A stretch of 42,814 nt of DNA from Bacteroidales bacterium (GTDB lineage Bacteria; Bacteroidota; Bacteroidia; Bacteroidales; UBA932): contig JAILQG010000063.1 in NCBI GenBank assembly GCA_024699055.1, positions 1 through 42,814 of the forward strand, read 5' to 3'. Shown piece by piece: positions 16,733 to 25,218 of the stretch. The position numbers and the translations under genes were made by a program. Each line of letters starts with the position of its first letter. The first letter of the stretch is position 1. Under the pieces are notes generated by a model. It had not been told where the DNA came from. It saw only the letters and a program-made list of their open reading frames with translations, and made no database searches.

Positions 16733-18070
16733 TTACTTTCGACGGTTGAAAGTCAGGACCTCCTGCACCTTTCCGGTGAAGACATTGTGCACGGTGAGAC
16801 GGAGTTTCCCGTCCGCCACACGGCCTTCCATGACGGTGGGATAACCGTTTTCGCGCATTTCGGGGCCGCCTCCCACCACCTGCGTCCAGCGATGCTGCGG
16901 GCCGGGCGCATCGACACGGTACTGGTGCATGTGCGCCGTAATGAGAAGCTGGCAGCCGGCCTTGTCGAGCAGCGGGCCCCACATCCGGCTGCAGGTACGC
17001 TGCCAGAAAGCAAAATCAGACGAATACTGCGGGTCTTTGTCGGCCGGGGCCACGTCACCGGGATTGTGGGTGGGATCGTCGTCGAAGAGCGGAATATGGC
17101 AGAAGGCCACGAGGAATGGGGCTTTGGCGATTTCCGGACGCTTCAGGGCATCTTTCAGCCAGTTTGTCTGGGCCTCACGGTATTCAGCGCTCTTGAAAAG
17201 CCCGGCAAAAATGGGATTGGTGTCCAGTTTATCCTCGGCGGTATCGAGGCCTATGAGGGCGATATCTCCCATCCGCACAGCGAAGTTGCGGCCCAGGTCC
17301 CAGTCGCGCACGTCCCTCTCTTCGGGCTGGCGATACATCCAAACCTTTTCGAGATGCCGGTTTGCCCGGCCGCGGGAATCGTGGTTGCCGGGGCAGAAGA
17401 GATAGGGCGTCCCGGCAGCGTAGTCCTTGCGTTCAATGGGCTGTTCCAGGAAGATGCGCACCTGTTTTTCGATGGTTTCCTCAGAATTGGAAGCGTCTCC
17501 GTTCCAGACCACGCAGGACGGAGTGACCGCCGCCACCTTGTCCAGCACGGGGCCGAAGGACTCCCAGTGGGCGTGAGTGTCGTTGATGACGCAGAAACTG
17601 CTGTTTTTCAGGCGTTTGCCTGCCGTCACGAAACTGTATGTCCGGGGATCTTCCTCATTTCCGAGCACCTTCATGTCGTAGCCGTGGCCGTAGTGGATGC
17701 GGTCGGCGCCGATGCGGTAATAGTAGCGCGTGGCAGGTTTCAGGCCGGTTATACGCACCTGGATCACACGGTCTTCGATGTCACAGAGACGGTAACCGCC
17801 GCAGAGCACCTTGCGGGCGTCGGACAGGTCCGGTTTTTCGCCTATGAGCACATATCCGTTGGCAAGGGCGTTTACCGAGAATGCGACGCCGATCGAAGTT
17901 TCGGCATAGTTCTGGAGCATCGGGGCCGATGCCAGAAGCTTCCCTTCATCGGTCTGAGCCTCTTCCGGTAGGGCCGCCTCCGCCCGGCCGGCAGCTTTGA
18001 GCAGGTCTTCGGCGCCTGCCGCCGCAACGGCCGCAACGGCCGTACTTTTCAAGAATTCCCGTCTGTTCAT
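16733..18070 (-). CDS. Tat-exported calcineurin-like metallophosphoesterase (purple acid phosphatase type)
   Basis: 445 residues. The N-terminus NRREFLK followed by an Ala/Val-rich stretch is a twin-arginine signal, so the protein is probably exported folded with its metals. Residues ~55-150 look like the FN3-like domain of purple acid phosphatases (LKPATRYYYRIG). The metallophosphatase domain has NDTHAH (D164, H166), NGDASN (D192, N195), GNHD (229-231), CHIP and AHMH. These give the full two-metal site, with AHMH in place of the common GHxH. It should release phosphate from phosphomonoesters or split phosphodiesters. One base separates its start from the GH27 stop, and GH106 starts 18 bp after its stop, so it belongs to the operon. 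It is the only Tat substrate I see among mostly Sec lipoproteins. Confidence 0.88.
   Translation of the reverse strand: MNRREFLKSTAVAAVAAAGAEDLLKAAGRAEAALPEEAQTDEGKLLASAPMLQNYAETSIGVAFSVNALANGYVLIGEKPDLSDARKVLCGGYRLCDIEDRVIQVRITGLKPATRYYYRIGADRIHYGHGYDMKVLGNEEDPRTYSFVTAGKRLKNSSFCVINDTHAHWESFGPVLDKVAAVTPSCVVWNGDASNSEETIEKQVRIFLEQPIERKDYAAGTPYLFCPGNHDSRGRANRHLEKVWMYRQPEERDVRDWDLGRNFAVRMGDIALIGLDTAEDKLDTNPIFAGLFKSAEYREAQTNWLKDALKRPEIAKAPFLVAFCHIPLFDDDPTHNPGDVAPADKDPQYSSDFAFWQRTCSRMWGPLLDKAGCQLLITAHMHQYRVDAPGPQHRWTQVVGGGPEMRENGYPTVMEGRVADGKLRLTVHNVFTGKVQEVLTFNRRK
18023..18040 (-). repeat. 9-bp perfect tandem repeat in the Tat signal sequence
   Basis: Two adjacent copies of gcaacggcc encode part of the AVAAVAAAG hydrophobic core. 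Slippage would stay in frame and change signal length by three residues. Confidence 0.6.
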
Positions 18071-18071
18071 A

Positions 18072-20264
18072 TCATTTCATGTTTATTTTCACATACAGCA
18101 CCCCGTGGGGAGGAATGAGATATTCCGCGGCTGTGGGGATGTCCTTCTGGCGCCAGAGGTCGCGGACGATGTCCGCCTCCATGTCGATTTTGGCCAGAGC
18201 TCCGTCCAGCCGCACCGGTACCGAAGATTCGTTCAGATTGAATATGCCCACGGCGTACGAGCCGTCCGAAAGGTCGCGGCTCCAAATCTGCATGCCGTCC
18301 TCAACCACATCCTGATGGGCCTGATGGCCAAGGACATCCTGGTTCACCGCATTCACTTCATTGTTGCACAGCAGGTTGAAGGTGAAGTCGTCGATCTGCG
18401 AAAGGTCGCAGCCGATGAGCATGTTGGCCGCCAGCAGGCTCCACAGGCTGATGTGGGTGTACTGTTCGTCGGGAGTGAGGCGGCTGTCGCGCAGGCTACT
18501 GCTCCAGCCCACCTTGCCCACTATGAGCATGTCGGGGTCGTTCCAGTGGCCCGGGGCGGAATAGGGATGCAGGCCCACCTGCCGCTCGAAGCCGGTGACG
18601 TAGAGCGATTCCCAGGTGTCCTGGATATCGTGCGAAGTCCGCCAGGAATTGGCGTCGATGAAGGCGCCCCATTCCCACACCCTGCCCCAGCCGTACTGGC
18701 AAAGGGAGTAGAAGATGTCGCGCGGCTGCTCCCGCAGGTACTGCTGCATCTTCAGGTAAGGACGGATGAAAGCCGCTTCGGACTTGTCGCGACCGGCATC
18801 GAACACCTTGCTGTAGCCGCACCAGTCGTATTTGAGATAGTCCACACCCCAGCTGTTCCACACTTCCGCATCCTGACGTTCGTGGTCGAGACTGCCCAGA
18901 TAGCCCCCGCAAGTGTGGTCGCCGGGGCTGGAGTAGATGCCGAACTTGAGGCCGTTGGAGTGCAGCCAGTCGCCGAGCGCCTTCATGTCGGGGAACTTTT
19001 CATTGGCCCCGATGCGGCCGTCAGGTGTGCGCTCATCGGCCTCCCAGGCATCGTCGATATTCATGTAGGAATAGCCGTAATCGGCGAGGCCGCGCTCTAT
19101 GAGGGCGCTTGCCGAGGCCATCACCTTGTCCTGCGACACGCTCAGGGCCCAGCAGTTCCAGCTGTTCCAGCCCATGGGCGGGGTGAGGCCGATCATGTCT
19201 TCCCCGACTTTCAGGGTGAATGCGGCGCTGGCCGAACCCTTGGAATTGGTGGCCGTAAGCACCAGCGGGTAGTCTCCCTCAACGGCGCAGCTGCCGCTCA
19301 GCACGCCCTTCTCCGGATCCAGCACAACCCCGTCCGGAAGGCCCTCAACTGCATATTTCATGGGCTTCTCGCCGGAGAAAGCCAGGCGGAAGATGACCGG
19401 GGAGCCGGGCCGGACGCCGAACACAAGCGGACCGTTGTAGCGCGGCATATCGGGGGCGGGAGGGGTGAGGATATAGGGAGAGCAGACTTCGGCCTTCAGC
19501 ACTTCTTCGTAGCGCGGATCGGTATAGCTCACGCTGATGCGCTTTTGGGGAGCGAGGGCGAAGGAAAGATTTTTTTCCGTCCAGGCCGGCACCGTCACTT
19601 TCTGCGTCCTGTCCATTTCCACCTTGCCGGAGAGGACATCGGTAACGGTCACGTGCAGGGAGCCGGCAGTCTTCACCGATGCCGCAAGCACCGCCTTGTA
19701 TCCGCCTCCTTCCGCCACCAGCGAAAGGGTGGCGAAATCCTTCAGGCCCGGCTTCACGATTTTGGCGGCGCCCCTGTAGAAGCCGCCCGGGTCGCCGTAG
19801 TTGTACACGCGTACTGCAATCACGTTGTCCCTGTCCCAGTTCACCCATTTCGGGTCTACGACATAATGGCGGCGGCTTCCGTACTCGCTGCAATAGCCGC
19901 CCGGATCTTCAGGGAAGGTTCCGTTACTGCCCACGGGATGCCCGTTGAGCCATGTCCGGTCGGAGTCGTCGATGGCGCCCAGATCCAGCATGACGGCCTG
20001 CACGGTGCCCTTCCTGAGCGAAGAAGGTATCACTACATGGATGCGGTACCAGCCGTAGCCGTTGGCATTATCCACCAGGTCCTCCCAGGACTGGTCGAAA
20101 GAGACCTCCTGCCACGAGCTGTCGTCGAATGCGGGCGCGCTCCATGCCGGGTCGTCCCCTTTCCGGAAGCGTCCGCTCTCAAAACTCAGCGCCTGGGCCT
20201 GCATGCCCAGGCATGCCGCCATGAGACACAGACAGCTGATCAACAATAGTTTGCTTTTATTCAT
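18072..20264 (-). CDS. GH27 alpha-galactosidase
   Basis: 730 residues from the ATG at 20264 (MNKSKLLLIS). A longer frame to 20429 exists but lies inside the GH3 gene and lacks a signal at its N-terminus. The signal ends near MAAC18 or MQAQ, so lipoprotein or periplasmic protein are both possible. Domains: a galactose-binding-like N-terminus, a beta domain, a putative-Ig domain (YILTPPAPDMPRYNG), and the GH27 barrel from PPMGWNSWN (~361). Nucleophile D480 (KYDWC) and acid/base D546 (SWRTSHD) have the same residue numbers as in the GH27-EEP fusion at 739-3696, which shows clear paralogy without indels across this part. The protein ends at HGVLYVKINMK with no EEP domain. Its start overlaps the GH3 stop by 8 bp. 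It should release terminal alpha-galactose. Confidence 0.93.
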   Translation of the reverse strand: MNKSKLLLISCLCLMAACLGMQAQALSFESGRFRKGDDPAWSAPAFDDSSWQEVSFDQSWEDLVDNANGYGWYRIHVVIPSSLRKGTVQAVMLDLGAIDDSDRTWLNGHPVGSNGTFPEDPGGYCSEYGSRRHYVVDPKWVNWDRDNVIAVRVYNYGDPGGFYRGAAKIVKPGLKDFATLSLVAEGGGYKAVLAASVKTAGSLHVTVTDVLSGKVEMDRTQKVTVPAWTEKNLSFALAPQKRISVSYTDPRYEEVLKAEVCSPYILTPPAPDMPRYNGPLVFGVRPGSPVIFRLAFSGEKPMKYAVEGLPDGVVLDPEKGVLSGSCAVEGDYPLVLTATNSKGSASAAFTLKVGEDMIGLTPPMGWNSWNCWALSVSQDKVMASASALIERGLADYGYSYMNIDDAWEADERTPDGRIGANEKFPDMKALGDWLHSNGLKFGIYSSPGDHTCGGYLGSLDHERQDAEVWNSWGVDYLKYDWCGYSKVFDAGRDKSEAAFIRPYLKMQQYLREQPRDIFYSLCQYGWGRVWEWGAFIDANSWRTSHDIQDTWESLYVTGFERQVGLHPYSAPGHWNDPDMLIVGKVGWSSSLRDSRLTPDEQYTHISLWSLLAANMLIGCDLSQIDDFTFNLLCNNEVNAVNQDVLGHQAHQDVVEDGMQIWSRDLSDGSYAVGIFNLNESSVPVRLDGALAKIDMEADIVRDLWRQKDIPTAAEYLIPPHGVLYVKINMK
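18452..18551. repeat. Direct repeat copy 2 (GH27 paralogues)
   Basis: This tract matches 1884-1983 at ~92% over 100 bp in the same orientation. It lies in the conserved GH27 catalytic barrel. Recombination between copies would delete about 16.6 kb and join the two GH27 genes. Confidence 0.8.
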
Positions 20265-22944
20265 GATACAGCATTGAAGCGGGAAGGTTTTCACATGAGA
20301 TGCCGGGGCCCTTGAGGCCGAGCTGCAGGGTCTCTTCGTCGAAATTGTCCCAGTACCGGAGTTCCAGGAAATGATAACCTTCCTCCAGGTTGAGCCAGAG
20401 GACATCGCTTCCGCCGCCGTCCCTGTCAAGGTCTATCAGCGTCTCACCGTCCAGAACCAGTATGGCACCGTCGTCACAGGTGAGGGACAGGCGATAGAGG
20501 CCGGAGTTGTCTATTTTCATGAAGCCCTTGTAAATGAGTCCGAAATGGTCGTCCCGCTGGTGTATATCGGCTGAAATACGCGGTGCCACCCCACTGGCGA
20601 GCTCCGGGGCGGACATTACCTGGGGGACGCCCATGAATGGACCCTCGCGGTAACTGTAGAGAAGTCCCGGGCCGGACGGGACCACATCCTTGACGGCGGC
20701 GAAGGGGCGGTACTGCGGCATCCCGAGCGCATCATGGACTTTCCAGAAGAGAGGCTTTTTCTGTACGAATGCCGCCTCGGCGCGGATATCCTCGACGGAT
20801 GCGCCGAAGAGCAGCCGGTAATTCCCGGATGCGGTTTCCCAGGAAGAGGTCTTTTCTTTGAAGGAGGCGAGGGAGTAACCGTCTACCGTGAAGGCAAGCA
20901 CCTGGCTCTCACCCGGTTGCAGCAGACGTGTCTTGGCAAAGGCCTTGAGCTCACGCAGCGGTTTCTGCAAACCGCCGGCAGGCGCGCTCACATAGAGCTG
21001 CACCACCTCCCTGCCGGGAACGGAGCCCGTATTGGTGACCGTGACCGATGCGGTAAAGCCGTCGCCACCCGCCTTTACGACGGGCTTGGAATATTCAAAC
21101 GTCGTATAACTCAGGCCATAGCCGAAGGGATAGGAGACTTCTTCCCCGCGGGTCTGATAATAGCGGTAACCAACCCATATATCCTCGGTGTAGAGGGTAT
21201 AGTCGACGTTTTCCGAGGCGTGATGGTCGGAATAGATGTCATAATCGTATGGGAAATCAGCCGATGAAGGCACGTCATAGTAATTGTTGGGGAAGGTCAT
21301 GGGAAGCTTTCCGGAAGGATTGACCTTGCCTGTGAGGATATCCGCAATGGCATTGGCCCCTTCTTCGCCGGGCGCCCACGGAAGCAAGATCGCATCCACG
21401 AGATGTTTCCACGAAGCCGTCTCGACGACTCCGCCCACGTTCAAAACCACTATCACCTTCTTACCCCTTGTGCGATAAGAGCGGTTCAGGTTTTCGATAA
21501 GCTGCTTTTCGGTTTCCCAAAGCTCGAAGTCCCCCTTGAGGATGCGGTCCTTCCCTTCTCCTGCCTGACGGCCGAGCACCAGGATGGCCACGTCGTTCAC
21601 ACGGGCCTGATAATCGATGGCGGTGGCGGTGAGGGGGAGTTCCTCGCGGTATTCCCTGTTTTCGATATATTCCTGGTCGTAACGGGCCTGGATGGCCTTT
21701 GCGGCGTATTCGTAATATTGTTTCAGTTTTGGATCCAGAGTGAAGCCGGAGTTTTCGAGGGCCTCCGTCATGGTGACCACGTAGGGCTTCGACACCTCTC
21801 CGGAGCCGGTACCTCCCGCTATGAAATCCGTAGCGCTCACCCCGTACAGGGCGACTTTTTCCGTCCCGTCGAGAGGAAGCGCATGACGCTGGTTGCGCAG
21901 CATCACGATTCCCTGAGCAGCAGCATCGCGCGCTGTCAGCGCATGGGCCTTGAGGTCGGGCCTGCCCGAAAAGGCATAGCCACGGAATTTGGGAGTCTTT
22001 ACCACGTACTCGAGGACGCGCCGCACGTTGCGGTCCAGCTCCTCCTCACTGATGCTGCCGTCCTTGACACCTTCTATTATGCGCCGGATTTCGACGTCGG
22101 AGCCCGGGTCCATAAGGTCGTTGCCGGCCTTCACGGATAACACCGTGTTGTCTTTGCAGCCCCAGTCGGTAATGACGAGCCCTTCATATCCCCAATCGTC
22201 CCGCAGCACAGTGGTGAGCAGGTCGTAGTCCTGCTGGGTATACTTGCCGTTGAGCTTATTGTAGGAGCTCATTACAGTCCATGGCTTCCCTTCCTTCACT
22301 GCGATTTCGAAGTTTTTCAGATACAGTTCCCGGAGGGCCCTCCGGCTCACCAGGGCATCGTTTTCGGTGCGGTTGGTCTCCTGGCTGTTGGCCGCATAAT
22401 GCTTGATGGAAGTGCCCGAGCCGTTGCTCTGTACACCGCGCACATAGGCGGCGGCCATCTTGCCGCTGAGTACCGGATCTTCCGAGAAGTATTCGAAATT
22501 GCGGCCGCAGAGCGGATTGCGATGGAGGTTCATGCCCGGGGCAAGGAGTACGTCCACCCCATATTCCAGAACCTCATTGCCCAAATCGGCGGTCATCCTT
22601 TCCACCAGGTCCGTGTCCCACGAGCTGGCCAGCAGCGTGCCGACAGGAAAACCGGTCGCCACCGTCTTCCGCGGGTCACGCTCGTGATCGAAGCGCACGC
22701 CTGCGGGACCGTCGGAGAATACTGTCTGGGGAATGCCCAGACGGGGGATGGCGCGGGTGCCTCCGGCAAGGCCGGGGACCAGGTTGTCGGAAGAAGTCCC
22801 TACCAGCAAAGAGGCCTTTTCTTCCAGGGTCATGGCCGCAATAATCTCGTCAATGTTGTCCACTCTCAGCTGCGGCTGTGCAGCGGAGGAAAGACACGCT
22901 AACAGACAAATGCCCGCAAGGAGCGAAATGCGAATCTTATTCAT
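20257..22944 (-). CDS. GH3 beta-glycosidase with C-terminal PA14 domain
   Basis: 895 residues from the ATG at 22944 (MNKIRISLL), chosen over an ATG at 22968 that delays the signal peptide and overlaps the GH20 gene. A signal with LLAC17 or SSAAQ cleavage is present. The GH3 barrel holds SDGPAGVRF, ASSWDTDL, APGMNLHRNPLCGRNFEY, KHYAANSQE and the nucleophile D260 in VITDWGC. The alpha/beta domain and an FnIII-like domain follow (VTNTGSVPGREVVQLYVS). Unusually, PA14 is at the very C-terminus (~755-895; DDHFGLIYKGFMKID, TCDDGAILVLDG) rather than inserted in the second domain. This PA14 ends LPASMLYHE, almost the same as the phosphodiesterase at 39128-40687 (LPASMLYYE). It probably releases terminal beta-glucose or a related sugar; specificity is unknown. 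It is 11 bp after GH20. Confidence 0.92.
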   Translation of the reverse strand: MNKIRISLLAGICLLACLSSAAQPQLRVDNIDEIIAAMTLEEKASLLVGTSSDNLVPGLAGGTRAIPRLGIPQTVFSDGPAGVRFDHERDPRKTVATGFPVGTLLASSWDTDLVERMTADLGNEVLEYGVDVLLAPGMNLHRNPLCGRNFEYFSEDPVLSGKMAAAYVRGVQSNGSGTSIKHYAANSQETNRTENDALVSRRALRELYLKNFEIAVKEGKPWTVMSSYNKLNGKYTQQDYDLLTTVLRDDWGYEGLVITDWGCKDNTVLSVKAGNDLMDPGSDVEIRRIIEGVKDGSISEEELDRNVRRVLEYVVKTPKFRGYAFSGRPDLKAHALTARDAAAQGIVMLRNQRHALPLDGTEKVALYGVSATDFIAGGTGSGEVSKPYVVTMTEALENSGFTLDPKLKQYYEYAAKAIQARYDQEYIENREYREELPLTATAIDYQARVNDVAILVLGRQAGEGKDRILKGDFELWETEKQLIENLNRSYRTRGKKVIVVLNVGGVVETASWKHLVDAILLPWAPGEEGANAIADILTGKVNPSGKLPMTFPNNYYDVPSSADFPYDYDIYSDHHASENVDYTLYTEDIWVGYRYYQTRGEEVSYPFGYGLSYTTFEYSKPVVKAGGDGFTASVTVTNTGSVPGREVVQLYVSAPAGGLQKPLRELKAFAKTRLLQPGESQVLAFTVDGYSLASFKEKTSSWETASGNYRLLFGASVEDIRAEAAFVQKKPLFWKVHDALGMPQYRPFAAVKDVVPSGPGLLYSYREGPFMGVPQVMSAPELASGVAPRISADIHQRDDHFGLIYKGFMKIDNSGLYRLSLTCDDGAILVLDGETLIDLDRDGGGSDVLWLNLEEGYHFLELRYWDNFDEETLQLGLKGPGISCENLPASMLYHE

Positions 22945-22955
22945 AATGATCTGTA

Positions 22956-24836
22956 TTATTTTATGCAAAAACTTCTGATACTGAAAGGAGCCGTTTTGGC
23001 GACAAAGTAAACACCGTCATCTTCCGAGAGAGTTCCCTGCACGGGAACGGTACGGTTTTTCCATTTCCAACCGGTGTCCGGAATATCCAGAGTGGCGATG
23101 ACGGGGCCGTCCGGCGCCCCGGTGCGGACTTCCAGCTGTCCACCGGCCTGGCCGGCCTGAATACTCACGATAAACGAACCGGGCGCTTCGGAAAAGCCCA
23201 GGAAACGGTATCCGGTCCACTGACCGTCATCCGTGAAGGAAACAAACTCATATTCCCCGTTCCGGCTGTGAACAAGCCCGGAATCAGAGAAATCCGAAGC
23301 TCCGGAGGCGGGAATCAAATCACCGGGCTGCGAATAAAGCGTGTAACCCCGGTTGCGCGCCACCTGTCCCAAGGCGTCGGAGCGACGCTTGAAGCCGGGC
23401 CAGTCCTTTCGGGAAGGCTGGCTCCAGCCGGTTTCGGCTATCGCGAAGGCGCGGGGATACAGCTGCATCTCCGCGTGCCAGGCCTCATGGACCCATTCGG
23501 TCCACAGATTGCCCTGCAGGCCCAGCACATGGTGTGCGTCGGCCTCGGCGACATCTTCCCCGAGCGGATCGAAAGAATAAACCTTCTCCAAAGTCACCAG
23601 CCGGCCTGCGGCGCGGTACTGCGACCCCTGGTGATAATCCAGGTAACAATAGTCCGTGGGGGTGAAAATCACGTCGTGACCGGCGGCGATGGCTTTAAGG
23701 CCACCTTCCGTTCCACGCCAGGACATGACGGTGGCATCGGGCGCCAGACCGCCTTCCAGAATCTCGTCCCAGCCGATGATGTGTTTTCCGTGCTCGTTAG
23801 CAAAGCGCTCCACCCTCCTGATCATATAGCCCTGAAGCTCTTCCACGCTCTGCAGGCCTTCCGCCTTCATGCGCGCCTGACAGTCGGAGCAGCGCTCCCA
23901 GTTGTTCTTGCCGGCCTCGTCTCCGCCGATATGCACGTAGGGGCTGGGGAACAGCTCGAACACTTCCAGCAACACCTTCTCCAGGAACTCGTAGGTCTTC
24001 TCGCTGCCGGGGCAGATCTCCCATGCGTCCGGACGATTTTCCGGCGGCAGGTTGCAGGCCAGCCAGGGATAGGCTGCGCGGGTTTCATAATTATGGCCGG
24101 GCATCTCTATCTCGGGAATCACCTCGATGTGCCTGTCCGCCGCGTAAGCCAGCAGTTCACGGATATCGTCCTTTGTGAAATACCCGCCATAGGCGCCCGG
24201 GGTCCCTTCTTCCGTGAACGCGCCGCCGGTCTCATTCTCTTCCCAGTCCCAGAAATCCGCAACCGGCCGCCATGCGGCAAACGAGGTCAGGCGCGGATAG
24301 GAGTCGATCTGCAGGCGCCAGCCCGGATTGTCCACCAGATGGAAATGGAAACGGTTCAGCTTGAGCCTGGACATCATATCCAGCTGCTTCTTGATGAACT
24401 CCTTCCCCTGGAAATTGCGGCTTACATCCAGCATCAGGCCCCGGTGCCGGAAACGCGGCCAGTCCAGGACGGTGCAATATGAAACGGTATCAGAGAGCTC
24501 CGTGAGCATATCCAGCGTCTGCCTGGCATAGAAGGCGCCCTGCTCATCGGCTGCCACCACCTTGACTCCCCTCTTCCCGATCTCCAGCCAGTAGGCCTGC
24601 CCGAGCTGCCAGTCCGTCAGTTCCTGACCCTTGAGCCTGTTTTTCATGCCCCTTTCGGAGATGCTCACGGCCGGAGCCATCTGCGCCAGTTCGGCCGATG
24701 CGATACAGCCGTTCCCGACCTCGTATTCCACGGGAGCCGGGATGATGTCCGCTGGGCCTGCTCCACACCCTTTCTGCCGCTGTGTCCCGCAGGCTATGGC
24801 CACCAGGGCGCAGCACATTGCCAGATACTTTTTCAT
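22956..24836 (-). CDS. GH20 beta-N-acetylhexosaminidase lipoprotein
   Basis: 626 residues with lipobox AIAC (Cys16). A GH20 N-terminal alpha/beta domain (IIPAPVEYEVGNG) precedes the barrel. Barrel motifs are RHRGLMLDVSRNF, LNRFHFHLVDNPGWRL, IPEIEMPGHN and HIGGDEAG with the catalytic pair D306-E307 for substrate-assisted catalysis, plus NLWTEWVH. The last ~130 residues form a beta-rich domain (SFIVSIQAGQAGGQLEVRTG, GWKWKNRTVPV) resembling CBM6-type or hexosaminidase C-terminal binding modules. It should remove terminal beta-GlcNAc or GalNAc. Together with GH92 and GH2 this would allow trimming of an N-glycan-like or other hexosamine-containing structure. Only one base separates its start from the stop of the chimeric remnant, so it is translated from the same message. 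Confidence 0.93.
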   Translation of the reverse strand: MKKYLAMCCALVAIACGTQRQKGCGAGPADIIPAPVEYEVGNGCIASAELAQMAPAVSISERGMKNRLKGQELTDWQLGQAYWLEIGKRGVKVVAADEQGAFYARQTLDMLTELSDTVSYCTVLDWPRFRHRGLMLDVSRNFQGKEFIKKQLDMMSRLKLNRFHFHLVDNPGWRLQIDSYPRLTSFAAWRPVADFWDWEENETGGAFTEEGTPGAYGGYFTKDDIRELLAYAADRHIEVIPEIEMPGHNYETRAAYPWLACNLPPENRPDAWEICPGSEKTYEFLEKVLLEVFELFPSPYVHIGGDEAGKNNWERCSDCQARMKAEGLQSVEELQGYMIRRVERFANEHGKHIIGWDEILEGGLAPDATVMSWRGTEGGLKAIAAGHDVIFTPTDYCYLDYHQGSQYRAAGRLVTLEKVYSFDPLGEDVAEADAHHVLGLQGNLWTEWVHEAWHAEMQLYPRAFAIAETGWSQPSRKDWPGFKRRSDALGQVARNRGYTLYSQPGDLIPASGASDFSDSGLVHSRNGEYEFVSFTDDGQWTGYRFLGFSEAPGSFIVSIQAGQAGGQLEVRTGAPDGPVIATLDIPDTGWKWKNRTVPVQGTLSEDDGVYFVAKTAPFSIRSFCIK

Positions 24837-24837
24837 T

Positions 24838-25218
24838 CTAGCGTACTCTTTTTACCCCTTTCGGGAGTTTAACCTGCGACTTGACGCTGCCGTCGGCCTG
24901 TTTTTCGTGCCGTACCGTGATTACGCCGTATGGAGTGGGGAATGAGCCTTCCGCCAAGTCCAGATTGCCAAGATGAGGCTCGATGCGCACTTTTCCAAAA
25001 CCGGCCTCAACCGGCTCTATGCCCAGGACATGGCGGCTGAGCCGGGCGGCAGTCTCCTCGCACTCCTTGGAGATGTAATTGTCCAGCCAATACCAGTACA
25101 CGGCCGTCCGGATGGAATCCGGCGGCGTCCGGAACCCTTCCTCCATGGACTTCCAGCGGTTGTTGCAGGCGCAGCAAAGCGCCAGCGCGGAACAAAGGAG
25201 CAGCAGTTTCTTCATCAT
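24838..25218 (-). pseudogene. Chimeric deletion remnant: GH106-like N-terminus joined to GH78-like C-terminus
   Basis: 126 codons from tandem ATGs (25218 or 25215) to TAG. Residues 1-18 are a lipoprotein signal (LCCAC). Residues ~20-50 (EEGFRTPPDSIRTAVYWYW, DNYISKE) read like the beginning of a GH106 rhamnosidase just after its signal. From ~residue 60 the sequence (RHVLGIEPVEAGFGKVRIEP, LAEGSFPTPYGVI, KLPKGVK) reads like the last ~65 residues of a GH78 rhamnosidase. No catalytic domain remains. The simplest reading is an in-frame internal deletion that joined two adjacent genes. The ATGA overlap with GH43 and the 1-bp spacing to GH20 are kept, so it is still translated, and a small lipoprotein may be made. 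It is not derived from the intact GH106-GH78 pair at 10850-16714, whose ends differ. A new function cannot be excluded. Confidence 0.72.

Noticed and set aside
17997..20249. 750-codon open frame on the plus strand opposite GH27
   Set aside because: It mirrors the GH27 coding frame, and a similar antisense frame (2314-3678) exists opposite the paralogue, as expected from shared codons. No protein family is recognisable.
20265..20429. Upstream extension of the GH27 frame into the GH3 gene
   Set aside because: The added 55 residues overlap GH3 coding sequence and show no signal; MNKSKLLLIS is the natural start.
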